Shown here: in pieces, positions 35,752 through 44,896 of the stretch
Numbering within the stretch: the stretch's first letter is position 1
Layout of the letters: each line of letters opens with the position of its first letter
Assembly: GCA_965651695.1 (NCBI GenBank)
Contig: CBFGTI010000004.1
Location: 25,120-89,119 of the forward strand
From: Imperialibacter sp965651695
GTDB lineage: Bacteria > Bacteroidota > Bacteroidia > Cytophagales > Cyclobacteriaceae
Reading direction: 5' to 3'
DNA length: 64,000 bases
Position numbers and translations under genes: made by a program
Notes under the pieces: model-generated
The model's input: only the letters and a program-made list of their open reading frames with translations
What the model was told of the DNA's origin: nothing
Database searches by the model: none

Positions 35752-36855
35752 TTAAGAAATGGCGCAACGATTGGCCCCTGCTTCCAGCTCAGCCGGCTGA
35801 TGTCCTTCATAAGAACCCGTTTTGTTCAATCCGGCAATGGTAAGGTAGTTGGGCGGTGTGGGCGGAATCCGTTGCAGTGTATACTTTACAAAGTCGTCTT
35901 TGTCGAGCTTTAACATTGGAAGGTTTTTGTGCAGCTCGGCGATGGTAGCAGCCACAAGTTTGTTATCGAACGGCACGGTTTTCGACGAGTGGGCGGGCAA
36001 TACCAGCGTGGACGGGTCTAACCCGAGCAGTTTTTCTAAAGACACGTACAGCTGCCCGGCCTTCCTTTCAGCTTCTTCCGCATTTGCCTTCAGGTCGGGG
36101 CGGCCCACACCGTCGGTAAACAACGTATCACCTGTAAAAAGAAACGGTCCTATCCTGAAAGAGGTGCTCTCCGGCGTATGTCCCGGTGTGTGTATTACTT
36201 CCAGGGCGGCGGCGCCAAAGAACAGCTTGTCTTCATCTTTTATCGGCGTAAAAGCGTAGTCGACTTGTGCCAGGCTAAGCATTACGTGTGTAGCGCCTGT
36301 TTTTTCGGCCAGCTCCCTGGTGCGCGAAAGGTAATCGGCGTGGATATGCGTGTCTGTTACATAGCTGATTTTCCAGCCGTTTTCTCCCGCGAGATCTTCA
36401 TACACCTCCGGGTCCAGCGCGGCATCAATTACGATGGCTTCTGCGCCGGAACCAACAATGTACGAGAGACAGCCTTTCGCCGACCTGCGCACCTGTATCA
36501 CCTTCAGGTTTCCCCAGCCGGCCTCTGCGGTATTCCACACAAAGTTCCAGGCCTTCATTCCGCCATCAAGTGAATACACCTCGTAGCCTTTTTGCTTTAG
36601 CTGCTCGGCGGCCAGCAGGCTGGTTTTTCCTGCTGTACACACCGTTACTATCGGCGCGTTGGGGAGTATGTGGTTGGCGAAAACATTTGTTTCACCGGCT
36701 TTTAGCCTGTCGTACACATCGGCGTGAACGCTCCCCGGGATCGACCATTCCTCCCGTTCGGTTTGCGGCCGTACATCCAGAATTGTCACAGGTTTCTTTT
36801 CGGCTAGCCACCCGGCTACTGTGCCGGCATCAATCTTTAATTGTTCTGCTATCAT
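35752..36855 (-). CDS. Rhodanese - metallo-beta-lactamase fusion, persulfide-dioxygenase-like
   Basis: A 367-residue protein. Residues 1-110 are a rhodanese domain with catalytic C73 (VTVCTAGKTS). The rest is an MBL-fold domain like ETHE1 persulfide dioxygenases: H170-x-H172-x-D174 followed by Y175, HTPGHTPES, FTGDTLFTDGVGRPDL and LPAHSS. The Tyr after Asp replaces the His of classical MBL hydrolases, as in the iron-dependent dioxygenase group. It probably oxidises glutathione- or CoA-type persulfides to sulfite. The ArsR-rhodanese regulator gene precedes it by 12 bases, as in BigR/Blh-type loci. Confidence 0.88.
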   Translation of the reverse strand: MIAEQLKIDAGTVAGWLAEKKPVTILDVRPQTEREEWSIPGSVHADVYDRLKAGETNVFANHILPNAPIVTVCTAGKTSLLAAEQLKQKGYEVYSLDGGMKAWNFVWNTAEAGWGNLKVIQVRRSAKGCLSYIVGSGAEAIVIDAALDPEVYEDLAGENGWKISYVTDTHIHADYLSRTRELAEKTGATHVMLSLAQVDYAFTPIKDEDKLFFGAAALEVIHTPGHTPESTSFRIGPFLFTGDTLFTDGVGRPDLKANAEEAERKAGQLYVSLEKLLGLDPSTLVLPAHSSKTVPFDNKLVAATIAELHKNLPMLKLDKDDFVKYTLQRIPPTPPNYLTIAGLNKTGSYEGHQPAELEAGANRCAIS

Positions 36856-36867
36856 AAGGTAAGTGGT

Positions 36868-37536
36868 TTAGTTATTTGAGGTTTCCATGGGCAAACCAGC
36901 CAGCTGCCAGTCGGGAAAACCTTCTTCGAGGCGTGTGGCCTTGTACCCGGCTTTTCCGAGAAGCGCAACGGCTTCGTCGGCAAACACACAAAATGGGCCA
37001 CGGCAGTAGGCAATTATTTCGTTTTTTACAGGAAGCTCGGCCAGGCGGGCGGCCAGTTCGTTTATTGGAATGGAAACGGCATTGGCTATATGGCCCTGCT
37101 TGTATTCGTTGGCCGGGCGAACATCCAGGATGGTTACCTCCTCCGACTTCAACTTTTCGACCAGTCCGTCGATGGTTAGTGTGTCGAACTTCGCTTCAGC
37201 CTTCCGAAAATCTCTCACCAGCCGGTCGATGGTCGCCATTCGCTCAATACCCAGCTCGCGCAATGCTTTCCAGGTTTTAAATACATTTGTATTCGACAGC
37301 CGGTAATAGATGAAGTTTCCACGCCGGGTTACATCTACAAGCTGGGCGCTTTTTAATACCTGCAGGTGCTGCGATGCATTGGCAACCGAGAGGCTGGTTT
37401 CGTGGGCAATTTCTTCGACCGAAAAATCTCCCTGCGCCAGTAGCTCAATTATCTCAAGCCGGTGCGGGTTTGCCATGGCTTTGGTAACCCTGGCAAGCTC
37501 GGTGTAAACTTTGTCTTTGAAGTCCCTTTTAGTCAT
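36868..37536 (-). CDS. ArsR-type regulator fused to a rhodanese domain
   Basis: A 222-residue protein: winged-helix ArsR domain at 10-95 (MANPHRLEIIELLAQGDFSVEEIAHETSLSVANASQHLQVLKSAQLV) and a rhodanese domain from ~120 with C178 and C183 (YCRGPFCVFADEA). It should repress its own operon and be released by reactive sulfur species. Unlike BigR/SqrR, the ArsR part contains no cysteine at all, so sensing would have to run through the rhodanese cysteines. Two inverted repeats lie directly upstream. First gene of a three-gene operon. Confidence 0.9.
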   Translation of the reverse strand: MTKRDFKDKVYTELARVTKAMANPHRLEIIELLAQGDFSVEEIAHETSLSVANASQHLQVLKSAQLVDVTRRGNFIYYRLSNTNVFKTWKALRELGIERMATIDRLVRDFRKAEAKFDTLTIDGLVEKLKSEEVTILDVRPANEYKQGHIANAVSIPINELAARLAELPVKNEIIAYCRGPFCVFADEAVALLGKAGYKATRLEEGFPDWQLAGLPMETSNN

Positions 37537-37564
37537 GGTTGTACTGTTTTATGAGTGTACAACC
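37537..37564 (-). promoter_or_regulatory. Inverted repeat touching the ArsR start codon
   Basis: GGTTGTAC (37537-37544) and GTACAACC (37557-37564), perfect 8-base arms separated by 12 bases, immediately before the start codon of the regulator. It could be an operator or a leader hairpin. Confidence 0.5.
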
Positions 37565-37588
37565 ACAAGAGTTACCGATAAGTTCAAG

Positions 37589-37610
37589 TATTCAATAAAA
37601 TTATTGAATA
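37589..37610 (-). promoter_or_regulatory. Likely ArsR-family operator
   Basis: Perfect inverted repeat TATTCAATAA-AA-TTATTGAATA, 10-base arms with a 2-base centre, 53 bases upstream of the ArsR-rhodanese gene. The size, AT-richness and TTCAA/TTGAA half-sites fit operators of ArsR/SmtB-type repressors. Autoregulation is inferred. Confidence 0.7.
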
Positions 37611-37661
37611 GATGGGTGATTTTATTTCCATGGGTAGCGCTCGCTGCTATTTTTACAACCG

Positions 37662-39578
37662 CTAGCTCTCCGAAATCACGATTACAAGGTCTTTCTCGTT
37701 GAAATGGATGAGATCCGATTTTTTAGGGTTAACCACTACGCCGTAGCCGAGGTTGGCATTTCTTGCTTCGGAAATCCGGCGGTAGCCTATAGCTACTTCG
37801 TTTTTGCGGGCAGCTGATTCAAGGATCGTGTAGAAGTTGACGGGGCGCCGGGCAGAGTCGCCAAAAATAATGTAGTCGCTCACGGGTTTTATGTAAATTT
37901 CCGAGCCGTCGGCGTCGAAGAGGTCTTCAAATACCCGCATCAGGTATTTGTTTTCCGCCACCTGTGTCATCAGCAGGCTCAGCAGCTTGTCGCTTACTAT
38001 AAAGTCGTCGGCGCTCGTTACGTCTGCCAGCTGGCGGTTTCGCAGGTCCATCATCTCCGATACGATATTTATTTTCCGGGGCGATTTTTCCATGATGTTG
38101 CGCAAATGAAGCAGCGTAATCAGCGTTTGTGCATCGGCCTCCTGTATGGGGAAGAATTCCTGGTAAGACAGCAGGATGATGCGGTCGTAGTCGGTGCAAT
38201 CGAGCGACTCAAGCACCACACGGTCGGTGGTGTCGGCTTGTTCAAACGTGAGTGCAACATTAGTCAGCGTCGTCTCCAGTCTGCCGATTGCCTCCATGGC
38301 ATCGGCAAACTTCGACACCACTTTTATGGAAGAGCCTGGCTGCACATACTGGTCTATTTCCCTTATCACGTTAATTGCCCGGTGACTCCATCCGAGTATC
38401 AGGGTAGCTTCCGGGGCAGGCTGAGCTTTGGTTCCGGCAGTTATGATGCCTTCGTCGATGCGAAACCGCGGCGTGACCGACGCTATCATGGTGTCGTCAT
38501 CGCGGGTAATCCCGATGAGCTGGTCGCGGCTGTTAATTAATCTTCCCATGGGCGGGTTAATTTCTACTAGTGCCGTGGCAGCGGAAAAAACACCGATAAT
38601 TGCCGAATCCTCGTAGCTAAAGAGCGCCTCCCTGAAAGTTTTTCCTACCAGCCGGGGCTCCTCAACAAAATAGATTTCATCGCCATCAAAATCCATCAAC
38701 TCGGTGTATACTACCGATAACCCCGACTGCCGGCTGGTTTGCACCATTATTTTCGATACAATGTCGTCTGAAAGTATCAGCTCTACTTCATCTTGCCCCA
38801 CCAGCTTGGCTACTTCAAAATTCCGTTTATCCTCAATTTCGGCTGTAATGTGATAGGGGTCTTTTCTCCGGTTGTTACCTGATACAATCGCAAGTATGGT
38901 TTTAATAATTTGGCTATCGGAGTTTTCATTTTCCCTGCCAAGTATAATTATGGCCTTTGAGGCTTCCGGATTACCGATTTTAAGATCATGCAGGTCAATA
39001 GGATTACCGGTACGGCAAATAACCCGGGTATTTCCCGTGTTGCCCACCTTGTCTTTTATTTCGTCCTCCATCTTTACCTTATCCTCATCGGCGAGAACAA
39101 CAATCACCCCGGTTCGCTGGTTTTCGTTGGCAACAAGCAGTTCGGAAATGATGGTGAAAATTTTCGATGACCAGCCGAGAATAAGCACGTGGTTTTGCTC
39201 CAGCACCAGCGAGCGCCCCTTGCGAAGCTGCTCGATGGTGTCCATGATGCCATTGGAAATGAGGCCGATGAGCGTACTGACTACTATGATACCAAACACC
39301 GTAACGATGAGCATGAGCAGCCGGTACTTCCAGTCGCCATCGTGGTTGCCGAGGTTGCCGGGATCAAGAATGTGCATCAGGCTGGTCCAAAATGTGTCAG
39401 GATACCCCAGCCTGTCAACTTCATCGGGGTGTATTTCTATTATAAAAAGAAAGACGGCGTAAATACACACCATAAGAACGGAACTTACCAGCAGGTAAAA
39501 AACCAGCCTGGTAGACCCAGTCGACATGTAATTGTCGAAAAGGTACCTGAGCCTTGTTGCTGTGGCTTTTCGATTCAT
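37662..39578 (-). CDS. CASTOR/POLLUX-like ion channel A
   Basis: A 638-residue channel. TM1 is at 24-48, a pore loop with DTFWTSLMHILDPGNLGNHD at 61-80, TM2 at 85-110, then tandem RCK-type nucleotide-binding domains starting NHVLILGWSSKIF (129 on) and again near 390 (ATLILGWSHRAINVI). CRTGNPIDLHDL and LADEDKVKMEDEI are typical of the plant CASTOR/POLLUX relatives, which conduct K+ or Ca2+. A paralogue of identical length (46626-48542) lies beyond the RND pump. A 35-residue membrane peptide and a small secreted protein lie directly upstream. Confidence 0.88.
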   Translation of the reverse strand: MNRKATATRLRYLFDNYMSTGSTRLVFYLLVSSVLMVCIYAVFLFIIEIHPDEVDRLGYPDTFWTSLMHILDPGNLGNHDGDWKYRLLMLIVTVFGIIVVSTLIGLISNGIMDTIEQLRKGRSLVLEQNHVLILGWSSKIFTIISELLVANENQRTGVIVVLADEDKVKMEDEIKDKVGNTGNTRVICRTGNPIDLHDLKIGNPEASKAIIILGRENENSDSQIIKTILAIVSGNNRRKDPYHITAEIEDKRNFEVAKLVGQDEVELILSDDIVSKIMVQTSRQSGLSVVYTELMDFDGDEIYFVEEPRLVGKTFREALFSYEDSAIIGVFSAATALVEINPPMGRLINSRDQLIGITRDDDTMIASVTPRFRIDEGIITAGTKAQPAPEATLILGWSHRAINVIREIDQYVQPGSSIKVVSKFADAMEAIGRLETTLTNVALTFEQADTTDRVVLESLDCTDYDRIILLSYQEFFPIQEADAQTLITLLHLRNIMEKSPRKINIVSEMMDLRNRQLADVTSADDFIVSDKLLSLLMTQVAENKYLMRVFEDLFDADGSEIYIKPVSDYIIFGDSARRPVNFYTILESAARKNEVAIGYRRISEARNANLGYGVVVNPKKSDLIHFNEKDLVIVISES

Positions 39579-39614
39579 CGTTTCTGTGAATTGCCCTGGA
39601 GCTGCCTTTGGAGG

Positions 39615-39722
39615 TTAAAATATCAGCTGCCTGAGCAGCAACGAGAGTACAATTGCTACCATCAGCAGAGCCATCAGCTTTAGAAAAGCCAGATTGTCGG
39701 TAAATCTTTCCCGAATGTTCAT
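39615..39722 (-). CDS. Possible 35-residue single-TM protein
   Basis: An ATG at 39722 opens MNIRERFTDNLAFLKLMALL... ending LLLRQLIF: a basic/polar N-terminus followed by one hydrophobic helix of about 20 residues. It sits in the 246-base gap between the small secreted protein and channel A, same strand, 36 bases from the channel start. Not recognised; the composition is credible for a small membrane regulator, but no equivalent was found beside channel B. Confidence 0.4.
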   Translation of the reverse strand: MNIRERFTDNLAFLKLMALLMVAIVLSLLLRQLIF

Positions 39723-39824
39723 GAATGAGGAAGTTAAAATGATAGTCAGCCGGTCAATAGTCCTTTAGGGGAAAACGAACCGCCGCAACAGATAGAATAA
39801 AATGCCAGTAAGGCTCAGGGGAGA

Positions 39825-40208
39825 TTAAATGCCTCTGGGAGGGGGCGAAAGAATGTCGGCAGCATTGTTTACGTATGTGCCGCAGCTAGGCACAGCATAG
39901 TCGTGTGCCAGTGTTTTAACAGCAGGAAAAAGGTCGTATTCGAGGGGTAGATGACACAGGTACAAAATGGAAATACCCCGTGTGGTGTGGTCCTGGTCGT
40001 TTTCGTCGTGCTCGCCTACCGCACCTTCGATGCCAAAAACTACCTCCAGCGCAAACTCGACAACACTCTCGATATCGTTTAAGGAAAGGTCTTCGGCAAC
40101 ATGGTCGGGGTGCATATCGCGGCTGTCTACACTAAAATTTAACAGGTAGATGGCCAGTAGAAAAGCCAGAAAGTTACGAGTACGAGATATGGACTGCTTT
40201 GCTTTCAT
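39825..40208 (-). CDS. Small exported acidic protein A
   Basis: 127 residues: basic N-terminus and hydrophobic segment (NFLAFLLAIYLLNFSVDS), then an acidic stretch DHVAEDLSLNDIESVVEFALEVV and EHDENDQDH, and a C-terminus ending ILSPPPRGI. It is clearly paralogous to the protein at 46132-46509 (shared LYLLNFS.DS.D.HPDH.AEDLS.NDIES.VEFALEVV.GIE.AV.EH.ENDQD). Each copy lies next to one CASTOR/POLLUX-like channel and one end of the RND operon. The His/Asp/Glu cluster could bind cations. I do not know a function for the family. Confidence 0.78.
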   Translation of the reverse strand: MKAKQSISRTRNFLAFLLAIYLLNFSVDSRDMHPDHVAEDLSLNDIESVVEFALEVVFGIEGAVGEHDENDQDHTTRGISILYLCHLPLEYDLFPAVKTLAHDYAVPSCGTYVNNAADILSPPPRGI

Positions 40209-40216
40209 TTAGTCGA

Positions 40217-40226
40217 ATCGATAAAG
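40217..40226 (-). promoter_or_regulatory. Possible promoter of small protein A
   Basis: The minus strand reads TACCTTTATC about 10 bases before the ATG, one mismatch from TAnnTTTG. It would allow small protein A, the mini-membrane peptide and channel A to be transcribed apart from the RND genes. Confidence 0.3.
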
Positions 40227-40277
40227 GTACTAAAAGAAAATGTAGTATTACTACTGTTTCTGCCGTCGTACTAAACC

Positions 40278-41708
40278 TTATTTCCACCCGCCGCCAAGGG
40301 CTTTATATAAACCTATTGTTGCTCTCAGCTGCCTTTGTTTTATGTCTGTAAGTCCCACGCTGGCTTCCAGCGCATTTTTTTGCACTAGAATTACTTCCAG
40401 GTAATCGGCCCGCCCGGTAGTAAAGAGCGTATGCGCGGTTTCAACTGACTTGTTAAGAATTTCAGCCTCCCGGTTTTTCAGTGAATAGGCTCGCTCAAGA
40501 TTTTGAAGGTTGGAAATTTCGTTATCAACTTCGGCATAGCCATTCAAAATGCTTTGCCAGTAACTAATATAGGCTATTCTCTGTCCAGCTGTAGCAGATT
40601 GAAATCCGGCGTTAATGGCATGCCGGTTAAGTAGTGGTCCTGCCAGGCTTCCAAATAAATTGTAGACAAAAGATTCCGGTGTTGTGAGCAAAAGTGAGGG
40701 GTTGAAAGCCTGGAAGCCAACAGCACCTCCTATGGTGAGACTTGGGAAAAAAGCTGCCCTGGCTGCCTTTACATTTGCCCGCGACGCTTCCAATTCGAGC
40801 TCTGCCTGCCTGATATCGGGCCGGTTTTGCAAAAGATCGGCCGGTATGCCTACAGCCACTTTTGCCGGCTTGGCGTCATCGAAGGCCATAGCGCCCCGTG
40901 GTATTGGCTGAGGAAACCGGCCGAGCAGGACATTTAGTTCGTTTTCCTTTTCCCTTACACATTGTTGAACTTCTACTTCGCGGGCTCTGAGATTGAGTAG
41001 CTGCGCTTGCATCTGCTCCACTGCTAGTTCGTTTACCATAGCCGCCTGTTTTTGCACGGAAACCATAGCCACTGCATCTGTCTGCAATTCGATTGTTCTC
41101 CGGATTATCTCAAGCTCTTTGTCGCATGCGAGCAGATCGTACCACGACGCGGCTACCTCAGCTACAAGGGTGGTAACAGCCCAGTTTCTGCCTTCCGTGC
41201 TCGCCAAATATTCCGCAAGGGCGGCTTTTTTCAAGTTGCGCAACTTTCCCCAAACGTCCGCCTCCCACGAGGTTTGGACTCCCAGGCTAAAGTCACGGAG
41301 GTGAACAGGAACCAACTCATCGCCGTAAATGGGAGTAGTGGCATTGCCTGCTCCATCCATGGTGTAAAGGCCGAATTTTCTTTGCCCGGCGGTTCCAAAT
41401 CCCTCCACCGCCGGAAGAAACTCGCCTTTACTCCTTCGCACGTTGGCCCGGGCCATCTCAATGCGCTGGAACGTTATGAGCAGATCCTGATTGTTGTTAA
41501 GAGCAGTGTCGATCAGGCTCACCAGGTTCTCATCATCAAAAAAATCCTGCCAATTGGTGTTTGCGGAATTGGCTTGCTCGCTTATACCGCCAAAAGTTTC
41601 CGGCACGGCAATTGGTTTCTCTGAGGTGGTTACCTTTATGGACTTACATCCTACAATCAACCCAATTACAACCCCGATATATAAATTCGTCAATTTGATT
41701 GTCTTCAT
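40278..41708 (-). CDS. RND efflux outer-membrane factor (NodT/CusC type)
   Basis: A 476-residue TolC-like outer-membrane lipoprotein, with a leader and Cys at GLIVGCKSIK. The two coiled-coil repeats are visible (DLLITFQRIEMARANVRRSKGEFLPAVEGF; then ADLLQNRPDIRQAELELEASRANVKAARAAFFPSL). The NRPDIRQAE block is typical of the NodT group. It follows the RND pump gene after 4 bases. It forms the exit duct of the tripartite pump. Confidence 0.93.
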   Translation of the reverse strand: MKTIKLTNLYIGVVIGLIVGCKSIKVTTSEKPIAVPETFGGISEQANSANTNWQDFFDDENLVSLIDTALNNNQDLLITFQRIEMARANVRRSKGEFLPAVEGFGTAGQRKFGLYTMDGAGNATTPIYGDELVPVHLRDFSLGVQTSWEADVWGKLRNLKKAALAEYLASTEGRNWAVTTLVAEVAASWYDLLACDKELEIIRRTIELQTDAVAMVSVQKQAAMVNELAVEQMQAQLLNLRAREVEVQQCVREKENELNVLLGRFPQPIPRGAMAFDDAKPAKVAVGIPADLLQNRPDIRQAELELEASRANVKAARAAFFPSLTIGGAVGFQAFNPSLLLTTPESFVYNLFGSLAGPLLNRHAINAGFQSATAGQRIAYISYWQSILNGYAEVDNEISNLQNLERAYSLKNREAEILNKSVETAHTLFTTGRADYLEVILVQKNALEASVGLTDIKQRQLRATIGLYKALGGGWK

Positions 41709-41712
41709 TGTT

Positions 41713-44700
41713 TTAAAATTCTTCAGTTAGTGCTAGTTCTTCCTGGTGACCACGTGCGGCGAATTTTTCCGAGAGCGTGGCAAAAACTACGTAGAGGCCG
41801 GGCACTATAATAACACCGAAAACAGTCCCGAAGAGCATCCCGCCAGCAGACGCTGTACCGATGCTTCTGTTGCCGACGGCACCCGCACCTGAGGCAAACA
41901 TCAATGGGAGCAGGCCTGCTATAAATGCAAATGAGGTCATGAGGATTGGCCTCAACCTCACAGTTGCTCCCTCGATTGCAGCCTGAAGAGGTGTTTTTCC
42001 TTCCCGGTGTTTCATGGCTGCAAATTCTACGATCAGGATCGCGTTTTTACCCAGCAATCCAATAAGCATTACCATTGCTATTTGGGCATATATGTTGTTT
42101 TCGAGCCCTAGCACCAGCAGTAGGAGAAATGCTCCGAAAGTCCCTGTTGGCAAAGACACAATAACAGGCATTGGCAAAAGGAAGCTTTCGTATTGCGCCG
42201 CAAGCAGGAGGTAGACGAAAATAAGGCAGATCACAAAAATAATAACTGCTTCATTCCCGGTCGCAACTTCATCGCGGGTTATGCCTGCCCAGTCTATATC
42301 ATACCCCCTTGGGAGTTTTTCGGCGGCCACCTCTTGTATAGCCTTAATAGCACTACCGCTGCTGTACCCCGCGGCTGCCTCTCCGTTTAGTTCAGCCGAA
42401 GGAAACATATTGTAGCGTGTAACCTGGTCTACTCCGTATACCCTTTCAATTTCCATAAAAGCGGAAAGCGGGACCATTTCTCCTGAATCGTTCCGCACAT
42501 GTAATCTCAGGATATCTTCGGGCATAGCACGATATTCGGGCGATGCCTGGATCATCACCTTGTAAATACGTCCGTAGCGAATGAAGTTGGTAGCGTACTC
42601 GCTGCCCAGCATGATCTGCAAACTACCCATGGCGTTATTTGTGGTAACTCCTTTTTGGGCCGCTTTGTCGCTGTCGATATGAAGCATGTACTGAGGATAG
42701 CTGGCATCGAAAATGGTAAAAGCTGATCCTATTTCCGGTCGTTGTTTAAGGTCCTCTATAAATGTATTGACCACTTCCTCCATCTTTTTAAAGTCGTCAC
42801 TTCCGGACTTGTCGAGGAGCCTCAGTTCAAACCCACTTGCGTTTCCGTATCCTGGTACCGCGGGGGGAGGAAAAAATTCAATTTGAGCGTCTTTAATGTG
42901 GCTGGTTCTCTGGCTCACGATTTCAATCAGTTCGTCAACCGACTCGCTGCGCTCACTCCATTCTTTGAGATTAATCAGGCATGTTCCGTAGGTAGCGCCG
43001 GTACCGTCCGAGAGTACGTTGGTTCCGGCCAGCGTCGAAACCGACTTAATGGCTTCAACTTCTTCGCACGCTTTCTGAATAGCATTAACCACCGCTTTTG
43101 TTCGCTCCAGAGTTGAGCCGGACGGCGTGGTGACGCTTGCATAAAACGTTCCCTGGTCTTCATTGGGAATAAATCCGGAGGGTAATATTTTTCCGAGTAA
43201 ACCTGTGCCCGCACAGAAAGCAATAAGCAGCCCATAAGTAATGACTTTGCGATCAGCCATCAGGTGTATCATTCTTCTGTACCTGTTCGAAAGCCGGTCG
43301 TACATACTGTTGAACGCATCAAAAAAACTGGTTAGCCAATAGGGCCGTTTCCTGGCATGATGGTTTTTTTTCAGCAAAACGGCACAAAGAGCGGGTGTAA
43401 GTGTCAATGCAACAATGCCCGACAAGACGATCGAAATGGCGAGTGTGAGAGAAAATTGTCTGTAAAAAATGCCCGATGGGCCAGATAAAAAAGCGACGGG
43501 AACAAAAACGGCAGACATCACCAGGGTAATGGCGATAATGGCACCGCTAATTTCCTTCATTGCTTTTTCGGTTGCCTCTAAAGTGCTGAGCCCGGAGTTC
43601 TCCATTTTTGCGTGAACCGCCTCTACAACTACTATTGCATTGTCTACTACTATACCAATAGACAATACCAGGGCGAAGAGTGTAATGAGATTGAGTGAGA
43701 ATCCCGCCAGTTGCATAAAGAAAAAGGTGCCGATGAGCGAAACAGGTACGGCGATAGCAGGAATTATGGTAGATCGAAAATCTTGCAAAAAGACAAATAC
43801 CACGAGCGACACCAGAAGAAATGCCTCCAGTAAGGTCTTTACTACTTCCCGAACCGAAGCATCTAAAAACCGCGATACGTCATAGCTAATTTCGTAATCC
43901 ATCCCGCTCAGAAAAGTGGACTCTTTTATTTCCTCCATCCTTTCTTTTATGTTGGCAATCACCTCACTGGCATTTGACCCGGGAAGCTGCTTGAGCATAA
44001 TTGCTGCCGCGGGGCGGCCGTTGAGTTTGGCTTCCACGTCAAAGTATGTAGTACCAAATTCGACGTCGGCTACATCTTTTATTCGTAAGATTTTGCCATC
44101 CGAATCGGCTTTCAGGGGAATGTTCTCGTATTGCGCCTCGGTATTGTATTTGCCCGGGTATTTTACTACATACTGAAGTGCCTGCGACTTTTTATCGGAG
44201 CTTTCGCCGACTTTGCCGGGAGCTGCCTCAACGTTTTGTTCTTCGAGTGCTTCAAGAATATCATCCGTCGACACATTATACGTAAGCATCTGGTCCGGTT
44301 TCAGCCAAATGCGCATGGCGTACTCCTTCGCGCCCAGAATGTCGCCGTAGCCAATTCCGTCAACTCTTTTTAGCTCTGCCAGGATATTGATATCGGCAAA
44401 GTTGTAGAGGAACCTCTCATCAAGCGTGGGGTCGGAGCTGTAGATGTTTAAATACATCAGCATCGCATTCTCCTCCTTTGCAATTTGTACCCCATTCCTT
44501 GTTACCTCCGGAGGCATTTGCCCCATAACAGAAGCTACCCTGTTTTGCACGTTTACCGCGGCTATGTTTGGGTCGGTACCAATTTCAAAAATGATCTGTA
44601 CCACTCCCACGCCATCGTTACCGGCGTCGGAAGACATATATTTCATACCCGGCACCCCGTTAATGGCCCGCTCAAGCGGAATGATGGCGGCTTTGGTAAC

Positions 44701-44868
44701 GGTTTCGGCATTTGCACCTGTGTACTCTACAGTTACATTAACTTCAGGAGGAGCTATGCTCGGAAACTGCGTCATTGGTAATTGCGTAAGCGCAAGCAAA
44801 CCCAGCAGTGTAAGAATGACGGATACAACAATAGACAAAACCGGCCTATGAATAAATTTCGTAGTCAT
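41713..44868 (-). CDS. RND efflux pump, HAE1/AcrB family
   Basis: An inner-membrane proton-driven exporter of 1051 residues with 12 TM. The start ATG at 44868 gives MTTKFIHRPVLSIVVSVIL, the usual N-terminus; a start further upstream would overlap the adaptor gene. HAE1 traits: TQFPSIAPPEVNVTVEYTGA, FYRQFSLTLAISI, QYESFLLPMPVIVSLP and GKNAILIVEFA (TM10 Lys). TM4 reads GIVVDNAIVVVEAVH, where E. coli AcrB has VDD. It likely exports hydrophobic drugs, bile-like or metabolic compounds; the substrate is not visible in the sequence. Confidence 0.95.
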   Translation of the reverse strand: MTTKFIHRPVLSIVVSVILTLLGLLALTQLPMTQFPSIAPPEVNVTVEYTGANAETVTKAAIIPLERAINGVPGMKYMSSDAGNDGVGVVQIIFEIGTDPNIAAVNVQNRVASVMGQMPPEVTRNGVQIAKEENAMLMYLNIYSSDPTLDERFLYNFADINILAELKRVDGIGYGDILGAKEYAMRIWLKPDQMLTYNVSTDDILEALEEQNVEAAPGKVGESSDKKSQALQYVVKYPGKYNTEAQYENIPLKADSDGKILRIKDVADVEFGTTYFDVEAKLNGRPAAAIMLKQLPGSNASEVIANIKERMEEIKESTFLSGMDYEISYDVSRFLDASVREVVKTLLEAFLLVSLVVFVFLQDFRSTIIPAIAVPVSLIGTFFFMQLAGFSLNLITLFALVLSIGIVVDNAIVVVEAVHAKMENSGLSTLEATEKAMKEISGAIIAITLVMSAVFVPVAFLSGPSGIFYRQFSLTLAISIVLSGIVALTLTPALCAVLLKKNHHARKRPYWLTSFFDAFNSMYDRLSNRYRRMIHLMADRKVITYGLLIAFCAGTGLLGKILPSGFIPNEDQGTFYASVTTPSGSTLERTKAVVNAIQKACEEVEAIKSVSTLAGTNVLSDGTGATYGTCLINLKEWSERSESVDELIEIVSQRTSHIKDAQIEFFPPPAVPGYGNASGFELRLLDKSGSDDFKKMEEVVNTFIEDLKQRPEIGSAFTIFDASYPQYMLHIDSDKAAQKGVTTNNAMGSLQIMLGSEYATNFIRYGRIYKVMIQASPEYRAMPEDILRLHVRNDSGEMVPLSAFMEIERVYGVDQVTRYNMFPSAELNGEAAAGYSSGSAIKAIQEVAAEKLPRGYDIDWAGITRDEVATGNEAVIIFVICLIFVYLLLAAQYESFLLPMPVIVSLPTGTFGAFLLLLVLGLENNIYAQIAMVMLIGLLGKNAILIVEFAAMKHREGKTPLQAAIEGATVRLRPILMTSFAFIAGLLPLMFASGAGAVGNRSIGTASAGGMLFGTVFGVIIVPGLYVVFATLSEKFAARGHQEELALTEEF

Positions 44869-44896
44869 GATTTCTTTTAGATGTTGAAACGACTTG

